Part shown: positions 1 to 5,190 of the stretch, piece by piece
How the letters are laid out: each line of letters opens with the position of its first letter
Numbering within the stretch: position 1 is the first letter of the stretch
Notes under the pieces: generated by a model
What the model saw: only the letters and a program-made list of their open reading frames with translations
Told to the model about the DNA's origin: nothing
Database searches by the model: none
Program-made: the position numbers and the translations under genes
Origin: Methanofastidiosum sp.
GTDB taxonomy: Archaea; Methanobacteriota_B; Thermococci; Methanofastidiosales; Methanofastidiosaceae
DNA: 9,126 nt
Direction of reading: 5' to 3'
NCBI GenBank assembly: GCA_013329085.1
Contig: DUKX01000075.1
Coordinates: 1 to 9,126 of the forward strand

Positions 1-2
1 AC

Positions 3-149
3 AATGAAACTAGATTTAAGATATTACTGAGGAGCAAGCCTGAAGTGGCAAAGAAACTCCTAGATGAGTCTCAGAAACAAATTATAAAAAAGTGGAACTT
101 CTATAAATATTGGTCAGAAATGCCAATATCAAAAGGGGAAGAGAAATGA
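3..149 (+). CDS. nifJ: C-terminal end of a probable pyruvate:ferredoxin (flavodoxin) oxidoreductase, partial
   Basis: An open frame enters from the left edge and ends at TGA 147-149, giving 48 residues. The tail has the pattern N-E-x-R-F-K-x-L-x-R-S-K-P-E-x-A-K-x-L, then a basic helix with WNFY and YW. This resembles the extreme C-terminus of single-chain pyruvate:ferredoxin oxidoreductases, where an R-[FY]-x-x-L-x-[RK]-[ST]-x-P-E-x-A segment is followed by an R/K-W/F-x-x-Y helix. The full enzyme, in the cytoplasm, oxidatively decarboxylates pyruvate with CoA to acetyl-CoA and reduces ferredoxin using TPP and Fe-S clusters; none of those domains lie in the window. The next gene, a DHOD-like protein, is a usual partner of nifJ in anaerobic bacteria, which strengthens the call. 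Its stop overlaps the next start (ATGA). The identification rests on a short tail from memory, so other 2-oxoacid oxidoreductases remain possible. Confidence 0.68.
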   Translation, partial: NETRFKILLRSKPEVAKKLLDESQKQIIKKWNFYKYWSEMPISKGEEK

Positions 150-1138
150 TTGATTTATCAACAAGCTATATGGGGCTTAATTTAAAGAACCCCATAGTTG
201 CTTCACCTTCATACCTATGGGAAGATCCAAGTAATATTAAAAAAGCTGAGAAATCAGGAGCTGCCGCTGTAGTTTTGCACTCTTTATTTGAAGAGCAGCT
301 CGAGATTGAACAAATGGAGCTAAATAGATTTCTACTTCAGGGTACAGAAAGTTATGCAGAAGCCCTGACATATTTTCCAGAGATAAAGGAATTCAAATTT
401 GCCCCAGATGAGTATATCGAACTTGTAAAGGAAGTTAAGGCCAGTTCAGAAATCCCAATCATCGGAAGCTTAAATGGTGTTTCAGATGGCGGGTGGATAA
501 AATATGCGCAAAAGATTGAACAGGCCGGCGCAGATGGACTGGAGCTAAACATTTACTACATCCCAACTGATATCTCAACAAACTCTGAAAAAATTGAAGA
601 AAACTATTATAATCTTGTTAAAAGTGTCAAACAAAAGATTAGGATACCTTTGGCTGTTAAGCTCTCGCCTTATTTCACTTCAACACCCAACGTATTAAAA
701 AATATAGAAAAGGCAGGTGCTGATGCTTTTGTCATATTCAATAGATTCTACCAGCCAGATATTGACATTCAGAATCTTGAAATAACCCCAAATCTTGTTT
801 TAAGTAATAGCGATGAGCTAAGGCTAAGGCTAAGATGGGCTGCAATAATGTACGGAAAAGTGAAGCCGGATATTGCAATCACAGGTGGTGTTCACACTGG
901 GTCAGACGTCATAAAATCAATTATGGCTGGAGCAAATGTCTCTATGATGACATCTGCATTGATAAAAAACGGCATTGGCCATATTGAAAAAGTCTTGACC
1001 GAAGTTACAGAGTGGCTTTCTAAAAATGACTATAAGTCAATAAAATCAATACAAGGACTCATGTCTCAGGAGAAAGTTTTAGAGCCTTCGGCATATGAGC
1101 GGGCAAACTACATGAAAACCTTGGGATCTTACAAGTAG
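146..1138 (+). CDS. Dihydroorotate dehydrogenase-like flavoprotein (NifJ-associated type)
   Basis: A cytoplasmic TIM-barrel protein of 330 residues in the FMN-binding dihydroorotate dehydrogenase superfamily. The ATG at 146 is preferred over an upstream in-frame TTG at 110 because the family begins with [M]xDLSTxYxGLxLKNP (residues 3-16 here), the ATG overlaps the preceding stop as ATGA, and purine-rich AAAAGGGGAAG lies just upstream. Landmarks are HSLFEEQ (45-51), ELN (133-135), VKLSP with K172 (171-175), FNRFYQPDID (198-207) and ITGGVHT (245-251), where the glycines would bind the FMN phosphate. In true DHODHs the Asn of ELN is followed by S-C-P-N, holding the catalytic Cys and an orotate-binding Asn; here it reads I-Y-Y-I-P, so pyrimidine synthesis is unlikely. 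The subfamily is usually annotated only as DHOD-like, with unknown reaction. Coupling to the nifJ-like gene suggests a role linked to pyruvate or ferredoxin redox chemistry (inference). Confidence 0.85.
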   Translation: MIDLSTSYMGLNLKNPIVASPSYLWEDPSNIKKAEKSGAAAVVLHSLFEEQLEIEQMELNRFLLQGTESYAEALTYFPEIKEFKFAPDEYIELVKEVKASSEIPIIGSLNGVSDGGWIKYAQKIEQAGADGLELNIYYIPTDISTNSEKIEENYYNLVKSVKQKIRIPLAVKLSPYFTSTPNVLKNIEKAGADAFVIFNRFYQPDIDIQNLEITPNLVLSNSDELRLRLRWAAIMYGKVKPDIAITGGVHTGSDVIKSIMAGANVSMMTSALIKNGIGHIEKVLTEVTEWLSKNDYKSIKSIQGLMSQEKVLEPSAYERANYMKTLGSYK

Positions 1139-1750
1139 TTAGTAAACTGATTTTGATTTTAATTTTTTTTCTGCTATTGAGAATATCATATCTAGAGATA
1201 GAGCTATAAGAATTGCAGGTATTGCGCCGCTCAATGTTTTATTAATGTTGAAACTTGCTAAACCTTCAAAGATTATCCTCCCCAATCCCCCACTCCCAAT
1301 AATTGCTGTTAAGACCGCTATGCCGTTGGCAATTATGGCGGAGAATTTTAATCCCGCGAATATAGCAGGGTATGCTAGGGGAAGCCTTACATATCTTACT
1401 ATCTGGAGGTCTGTCAATCCCATGCCTTTGCCTGTATCAATAAGTGCGATATCTGTTTTTGCTAGGCCTACATACATATTCTTTACAATAGGCACAATTG
1501 AACCTAAGACTATAGCAACTACCCCGGGCACAAATCCTATCCCGACTAAAGGAACTATTATTGCAACGAGTGCAAAACTTGGTATACTCTGAACCATGTT
1601 TATTACAGTTAAGACAACATAGGAAACACGTTTATAAAAAACAGAAAATATAGCAAGAGGTGTTGCAAGGCATATCCCTATAGCTAATGATGTAAAGACC
1701 AAAGTAAGATGTTGCAGAATAGCATCGAAAAGTGGGGCTAAAGCTACCAA
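1139..1750 (-). CDS. OpuB/OpuC-type compatible-solute ABC transporter permease (distal gene)
   Basis: An inner-membrane permease subunit, 203 residues, of the betaine/carnitine/choline (OpuBB/OpuBD) family. It has about five hydrophobic segments, a QSIPSFAL motif (54-61) typical of the family, an EAA loop for contact with the ATPase (about 105-128, with GKGMGLT and RLPLAYP), and IGSGGLG (151-157). The TTG start at 1750 is supported by a GGAGGT Shine-Dalgarno 7 nt upstream on the minus strand. The start lies inside the end of the preceding permease gene (7-nt overlap), so translation is probably coupled. It is the last gene of the four-gene importer operon. Its stop codon directly abuts the stop of the convergent DHOD-like gene. 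It would pair with the other permease as a heterodimeric channel. Substrate specificity cannot be read from the permease. Confidence 0.92.
   Translation of the reverse strand: MVALAPLFDAILQHLTLVFTSLAIGICLATPLAIFSVFYKRVSYVVLTVINMVQSIPSFALVAIIVPLVGIGFVPGVVAIVLGSIVPIVKNMYVGLAKTDIALIDTGKGMGLTDLQIVRYVRLPLAYPAIFAGLKFSAIIANGIAVLTAIIGSGGLGRIIFEGLASFNINKTLSGAIPAILIALSLDMIFSIAEKKLKSKSVY
1163..1170 (+). terminator. Possible U-run terminator for the nifJ/DHOD-like operon
   Basis: Eight consecutive T on the plus strand follow a TTTTGATTTTAA stretch, 25 nt after the DHOD-like stop. Archaeal RNA polymerase often terminates at such T-runs without a hairpin. The run lies inside the antisense 3' end of the permease gene and encodes its lysine-rich C-terminus, so the T-richness may simply reflect Lys codons. 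Confidence 0.4.
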
Positions 1751-2385
1751 GGATTGAACCTCCGGGCTAATCTATTTTCAATAATCCATGCTATAAAGTC
1801 AAAAAAAACTCCAAGCGTGCCGACCCATAGGGCAGCAACTATTATGGCCGGGATGTCATATCTGTAAATCCCTGCTTGTAGCGGGACTCCAAGACCACCG
1901 GCTGCAATTAAACCCCCTAATGTGACAATACCCATTATGTATACAACTGCTACCCTAATCCCACTACTTATCAAGGGTAATGCCATCGGGAGTCTTATTT
2001 TCAATAGAATCTCGTTTTTTGTAAGGCCAATTGCCCTTGCAATTTCAATATATTCATTGCTAACATGGGCAAGTCCTGTATAGGCATTTCTCATAATCGG
2101 GAGTATCGAATACAATACACATGCTGCTATCGTAGGCTTCTCCCCTAGCCCCAGGATAGGTAAGAGAAAAATAAATAATGCTAACTCAGGTATCATCTCT
2201 ATGACATTTAACACATTAAACCAGATATTGGCAAGTTTAGGATTACTGTAAACTAAAATAGCTAATGTCACACCTATTAAGATCGAGAGAATCAATGCAA
2301 TAGAGAACATGTAAAGGTGCTGGATAGTCCTCAAAGTAATTTGATGCACAGTCCAGACCGATAGTATGGTATCTATTACAGTCAA
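1744..2385 (-). CDS. OpuB/OpuC-type compatible-solute ABC transporter permease (proximal gene)
   Basis: The second membrane subunit of the importer, 213 residues, homologous to but clearly diverged from its neighbour. Hydrophobic segments begin near residue 26 (MFSIALILSILIG). The EMIPELAL stretch (63-70) corresponds to the QSIPSFAL motif of the partner permease. The EAA loop is at about 114-137 (EIARAIGLT and RLPMALP), followed by GLIAAGGLG (158-166). The C-terminus is basic (NRLARRF), as expected for a cytoplasmic end. The start is TTG at 2385, with AGGGGG 6 nt upstream on the minus strand as the likely ribosome site; that site also overlaps the end of the ATPase gene. The TAG stop lies beyond the next start (7-nt overlap). 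The two distinct permeases, one ATPase and one lipoprotein match the OpuB/OpuC layout rather than OpuA, in which permease and binding domains are often fused. Confidence 0.92.
   Translation of the reverse strand: MTVIDTILSVWTVHQITLRTIQHLYMFSIALILSILIGVTLAILVYSNPKLANIWFNVLNVIEMIPELALFIFLLPILGLGEKPTIAACVLYSILPIMRNAYTGLAHVSNEYIEIARAIGLTKNEILLKIRLPMALPLISSGIRVAVVYIMGIVTLGGLIAAGGLGVPLQAGIYRYDIPAIIVAALWVGTLGVFFDFIAWIIENRLARRFNPW
1758..1763 (-). promoter_or_regulatory. Shine-Dalgarno site deciding the TTG start of the distal permease
   Basis: GGAGGT on the minus strand lies 7 nt before TTG at 1750. A strong match at good spacing makes the TTG, inside the overlap with the upstream permease, the credible start. 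Confidence 0.75.
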
Positions 2386-2391
2386 TAATAA

Positions 2392-2397
2392 CCCCCT
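2392..2397 (-). promoter_or_regulatory. Shine-Dalgarno site for the proximal permease TTG start
   Basis: AGGGGG on the minus strand ends 6 nt before TTG at 2385 and overlaps the last bases of the ATPase gene (stop at 2396). This supports the TTG start and suggests coupled translation. Confidence 0.55.
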
Positions 2398-3472
2398 AAA
2401 TTAAATTCATTAAAACTGAGTTGAGCCTTACAATTCCCAATACTTTGTCATGGTCCATGATAGCTGCCATTGATTCTTTTGATGGTTTTAAAAGCAATAT
2501 TATTGATGAAAGGGTATCGCTGGGTGCAAAAACACTTAATTTATTTCCCAAGTCCATTACAGATCTCTCCTTATCCTTCTCATTCAATAAATCGATTAAG
2601 GATATATGGGCTATATCTGAATTTGATTTTTTTATTATGCATGAGTCTATTTTGCCCGAGATCATCTTATCAATAGCTTCTTTGCATGAAATATCTGATT
2701 CAATGAGGCAGTTCTTATCAATTAAGATCATTACATCCTTTGCCTGAAGAAATTTAATAGCTTTGAATTTATTTTCAGCCCCAATTATCTTTGAGACGAT
2801 TTCATTTGCAGGTTCAAATAATAGTTCAGAAGGTGTTCCAATCTGGAGCATTTTCCCCCCGTGCATTACCCCAATCCTATCGGCTAGAATGAAACTTTCT
2901 TCAATATCATGAGTGACAAAAACTATTGTCTTGTCTAGTTTCCTTTTTATTGAAAGAAATTCATTTTGAAGTTGCATCCTTAAAAGCGGATCGAGTGCTC
3001 CAAAGGGCTCGTCCATGAGCAACAATGGAGGATCCATAACAAGAGCCCTTGCAAGCCCCACCCTCTGTTGCTGGCCCCCACTTAATTGATTTGGATAACG
3101 AGATCTGAACAGCTGAGGGGGTAGCGCAACAAGAGTTAGAAGTTCGTCAATCTTGTTTGAAATATCCTCTTCCTTCCATTTTTCTAGGTGGGGTATTAGG
3201 CCAATATTCTCTTTGACCGTCATATGTGGGAAAAGACCAATCTGTTGTATAACATACCCTATTTTTCTTCTAAGTTTAACTGGATCCATAGTTTTAGTAT
3301 CATTACCATTGAGGTAGACCGCCCCTTCATCTGGGTCGATGAGCCTGTTAATTAACCTCAAAGTTGTAGTTTTGCCGGAGCCACTGGAACCCAATATTAC
3401 GAATAGTTCGCCTTTGCATATTTCAAACGAAAGGTCATCTATAGCTTTTGATTCTTTGTATATTTTTGTCAC
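2396..3472 (-). CDS. OpuB/OpuC-type compatible-solute ABC transporter ATPase with C-terminal CBS-like tail
   Basis: The cytoplasmic ATPase that powers the importer. From the GTG at 3472 it has 358 residues: Walker A GSSGSGKTT (28-36), Q-loop Q76-Q77 within YVIQQIGLFPHMT, signature LSGGQ (130-134), Walker B LLLMDEP (150-156), D-loop ALD (159-161) and switch His188. Residues from about 245 form a weakly conserved tandem CBS-like region, the part that senses ionic strength in characterised OpuA systems; whether it senses anything here is inference. The 5' end is problematic. GTG 3472 begins at V-T-K-I-Y, but the family normally has about eight more residues forming the first strand, and the open frame indeed continues upstream (ESLRFEH). 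No ATG, GTG or TTG lies there. An ACG at 3523 sits 5 nt after a GGAGAGG site and would give 375 residues. The GTG start is reported here as the conservative choice. Confidence 0.9.
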   Translation of the reverse strand: MTKIYKESKAIDDLSFEICKGELFVILGSSGSGKTTTLRLINRLIDPDEGAVYLNGNDTKTMDPVKLRRKIGYVIQQIGLFPHMTVKENIGLIPHLEKWKEEDISNKIDELLTLVALPPQLFRSRYPNQLSGGQQQRVGLARALVMDPPLLLMDEPFGALDPLLRMQLQNEFLSIKRKLDKTIVFVTHDIEESFILADRIGVMHGGKMLQIGTPSELLFEPANEIVSKIIGAENKFKAIKFLQAKDVMILIDKNCLIESDISCKEAIDKMISGKIDSCIIKKSNSDIAHISLIDLLNEKDKERSVMDLGNKLSVFAPSDTLSSIILLLKPSKESMAAIMDHDKVLGIVRLNSVLMNLI

Positions 3473-3528
3473 ATGTTCAAATCGTAATGATTCTAAGCAC
3501 TCGCTTGAAGGAACTTTGTTCGTTTTAC

Positions 3529-3535
3529 CCTCTCC
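3529..3535 (-). promoter_or_regulatory. Shine-Dalgarno-like site lacking a standard start codon after it
   Basis: GGAGAGG on the minus strand in the gap between binding-protein and ATPase genes. Five nt later, in frame with the ATPase, is ACG (3523-3521). The nearest standard in-frame start, GTG 3472, is more than 50 nt away and has no ribosome site of its own. Confidence 0.5.
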
Positions 3536-3538
3536 AAT

Positions 3539-3545
3539 AAAAAAA
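3539..3545 (-). terminator. T-run between the binding-protein and ATPase genes
   Basis: Seven consecutive T on the minus strand lie 7 nt past the binding-protein stop, within a T-rich AATTTATTTTTTTATT stretch. This could act as a partial archaeal terminator, giving more transcript for the binding protein than for the rest of the operon. No hairpin was seen. The site is short, so full termination is not implied. Confidence 0.35.
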
Positions 3546-3552
3546 TAAATTA

Positions 3553-4452
3553 TTAATTTTTTATCAGCCCTTGTGAGATTAAATAGGCCCTAGCGATATC
3601 CCTTGATTCCTTCTTCTCGATGTCATACTGGTAATTCATGTCAGCCATAGCTTTATCGTCTATCTTTCCTTCAAGTTTTTTTAGAACAGAAATTACGGCC
3701 TCGTCTTTAGCAAATGAGCTAGTTGTTATAATAATTGCATCGTATGGCAAAAGGCCACCTTTATCGTCCTCCAGTACGGCTAGATCAAATAGCTCCCCTC
3801 TCTTGTCAGTTGTGTAACTGGTGATAACATCGACTAGATTATTTTTTATAGCCTCATATACAAGTGTTGGCTCCATTGATTTTACATCTTTAAATTTGAA
3901 TCCATATGCCTTTTCAAATGTTGGAAGCCCATCTGGAGCAGTTGGATACTCTATGTCAGTTCCAAGTACCATTGACGGTGCATAGGGTGCAAGCTCGCTC
4001 ACTTTTGTAAGATTTCTCTCTACCGCCCAACCCCTTGGGACAGAGATTGCATAGTTGTTCTTAAATCCAAGTTTAGTAACAACTGTTATCCCTTCCTTTT
4101 CTCTTAATCCCTTTTCTACTTCAGTGTAAACTACATCAGGGTCCCAGTTGTCTAGAGCCGGTAGTTTCAGAACAGTATTATAAAAAGCACCGGTGTACCC
4201 AACAAATACATTAATCTGCCCACGTTTTAAGGCTTCATAATTGATAAGTGTGCCGCCAAGACCTTCTTTAACTTCAGTTTTGTAGCCAGCATCTTCTAAT
4301 AACAAGGAAATCATATGTCCAAGAATATATTCCTCATTGTATGGCATTGTGCCTATTACAACTTTTTTATCAGTGCCCTGACCGATACATCCAGAAGCTG
4401 CAACAATCAAGACAAATATCAATAATATGGAGAGAAATAATTTATTTTTCAT
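3553..4452 (-). CDS. Compatible-solute ABC transporter substrate-binding lipoprotein (ProX/OpuBC family)
   Basis: An extracellular binding protein that captures the osmolyte, probably glycine betaine or a related quaternary ammonium compound, and delivers it to the permeases. It has 299 residues: a signal peptide with a KNK basic start, a hydrophobic core (5-19) and lipobox A-A-S-G-C with lipidated Cys22, then a type-II periplasmic-binding fold. Family signatures are the GGTLINYEAL region (66-75), VGYTGAF (84-90), EYPTAPDGLP (168-177) and VDVITSYTTD (207-216). Tyrosines in such segments form the aromatic cage in ProX homologues, but the exact cage cannot be assigned by eye. The ATG at 4452 is chosen over an in-frame TTG at 4500 because the latter would put 16 extra polar residues before the signal peptide; GTGAT lies just upstream. 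It is the first gene of the importer operon. Confidence 0.92.
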   Translation of the reverse strand: MKNKLFLSILLIFVLIVAASGCIGQGTDKKVVIGTMPYNEEYILGHMISLLLEDAGYKTEVKEGLGGTLINYEALKRGQINVFVGYTGAFYNTVLKLPALDNWDPDVVYTEVEKGLREKEGITVVTKLGFKNNYAISVPRGWAVERNLTKVSELAPYAPSMVLGTDIEYPTAPDGLPTFEKAYGFKFKDVKSMEPTLVYEAIKNNLVDVITSYTTDKRGELFDLAVLEDDKGGLLPYDAIIITTSSFAKDEAVISVLKKLEGKIDDKAMADMNYQYDIEKKESRDIARAYLISQGLIKN

Positions 4453-4480
4453 TTTTATCACAATTTTTATTAGTAGGTCA

Positions 4481-4488
4481 TACTTAAA
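4481..4488 (-). promoter_or_regulatory. Possible TATA box of the osmolyte importer operon
   Basis: TTTAAGTA on the minus strand, preceded by a purine-rich GTAAAAC stretch that could be the BRE, is centred about 32 nt upstream of the ATG at 4452. This predicts transcription starting just a few nucleotides before the gene, a very short leader. An operon promoter is expected here because the GNAT gene upstream is unrelated. The match to consensus is moderate. Confidence 0.42.
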
Positions 4489-4538
4489 TGTTTTACCCAA
4501 ATGCTCTATACTTTGATTGCATAAAGAGATCTAAAGAT

Positions 4539-5030
4539 TTATTTTTCTAAGAATAGTTCAAACATCTGCTCAGTTACTGTTTTCCCCCATTGATTATCCT
4601 GGTGCTCTTTGCACAACTTGAAGCCATGTTTTTCATAAAGGTGTTTTGCAGCATCAAGCCCAGCAAATGTCCAAAGGTATACTCGCTCATACTCTTTATC
4701 TTTACAGAAAGTAATAGCCTTATCCATTAATAAATTGCCAATTCCTCTTCCTTGAAACTTGGGATTTAGTATGAACCACCTTAATCTCGCCCCACCACCA
4801 TCTGAATTATCTCCATCAATGATTATTGATCCGACAATTTCGTCATTCTCCTGTGCGACCCATATCCCGTCCGTATTTTTATTAAATCGATTTAAGAATT
4901 CGGATAGTTCAGTTGCAACTTTTGACTCAAAGTACAGGCCAAACTCCCAGTTTTTAGAATAGTAATTTGCATGGAGCTCAGTTATTTTCCCAATAACTCC
5001 TGGAGAATAACTATCCAGTATCTTAATCAT
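4539..5030 (-). CDS. GNAT-family N-acetyltransferase
   Basis: A cytoplasmic acetyl-CoA-dependent acyltransferase of 163 residues, a single GNAT domain. Motif A reads LRWFILNPKFQGRGIG (83-98), with the Q-x-x-G-x-G pyrophosphate loop at 93-98. Motif B is LWTFAGLDAAKHLYEKHGF (119-137), with Tyr132 in the place often used as the general acid. The LWTF-x-GL-x-AA-x-HLYE and QWG-x-x-VTEQ-x-FEL segments (119-133, 147-159) resemble the acetyltransferase half of bacterial MarR-GNAT fusion proteins, but no MarR domain is present; the start follows a GTGATG site directly, so none has been cut off. The acceptor substrate is unknown. It is upstream of the importer operon on the same strand with an 86-nt gap and has its own TATA box, so co-regulation is not implied. 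Confidence 0.9.
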   Translation of the reverse strand: MIKILDSYSPGVIGKITELHANYYSKNWEFGLYFESKVATELSEFLNRFNKNTDGIWVAQENDEIVGSIIIDGDNSDGGGARLRWFILNPKFQGRGIGNLLMDKAITFCKDKEYERVYLWTFAGLDAAKHLYEKHGFKLCKEHQDNQWGKTVTEQMFELFLEK

Positions 5031-5074
5031 TGCATCACTTTGTGGATAATTAATGTATTGATTAACAATCTTTT

Positions 5075-5082
5075 TATTTAAA
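5075..5082 (-). promoter_or_regulatory. TATA box for the GNAT gene
   Basis: TTTAAATA on the minus strand, a near-perfect archaeal TATA element, is preceded by ACCGAATATA as BRE-like sequence. Its centre is about 48 nt upstream of the ATG at 5030, which predicts a leader of about 20 nt carrying the GTGAT ribosome site. Confidence 0.6.
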
Positions 5083-5142
5083 TATATTCGGTATTAGATG
5101 AATTAAAACAAAAGATTATTATATCACAAAACCGAACTAAAG

Positions 5143-5151
5143 ATTATAAAT
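5143..5151 (+). promoter_or_regulatory. TATA box for the disulfide reductase gene
   Basis: ATTATAAAT on the plus strand, preceded by ACCGAACTAAAG as a BRE-like element, is centred about 44 nt before the ATG at 5191. This predicts transcription starting near 5170-5175 with a leader of about 15-20 nt that includes AGGTGTG as ribosome site. Confidence 0.55.
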
Positions 5152-5190
5152 TAGTCATTGAATTTTTTTATAAAAATTCAAGGTGTGAAA

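Noticed and set aside
110..145. In-frame TTG 110 as start of the DHOD-like gene
   Set aside because: It would add 12 polar residues before the conserved MIDLSTSY start and lies deep in the upstream gene; ATG 146 has the ATGA overlap and purine-rich upstream sequence.
817..834. Three tandem GCTAAG hexamers
   Set aside because: They encode alternating Leu-Arg in a stretch that I believe is Leu/Arg-rich throughout the family, so protein constraint explains them; too short for a real repeat array.
1245..1592. Plus-strand open frame of 115 codons inside the distal permease
   Set aside because: It is antisense to a well-supported permease gene, has no ribosome site of note and no recognisable domain.
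2421..2747. Plus-strand open frames opposite the ATPase CBS region
   Set aside because: They are antisense shadows of a gene with clear ABC motifs; the translations look like random composition.
3495..3537. Frameshift explanation for the ATPase 5' end, using TTG 3537 in another frame
   Set aside because: That frame hits TAG before reaching the conserved region and encodes nothing family-like, whereas the ATPase frame itself is open and encodes plausible N-terminal sequence.
4453..4500. TTG 4500 as start of the binding lipoprotein
   Set aside because: It would place a 16-residue extension before the signal peptide and would start upstream of the predicted TATA box; ATG 4452 gives a normal lipoprotein signal.
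5158..5190. TTG 5158 as start of the disulfide reductase
   Set aside because: It adds residues not found in the family and precedes the predicted transcription start; AGGTGTG followed by ATG 5191 fits.
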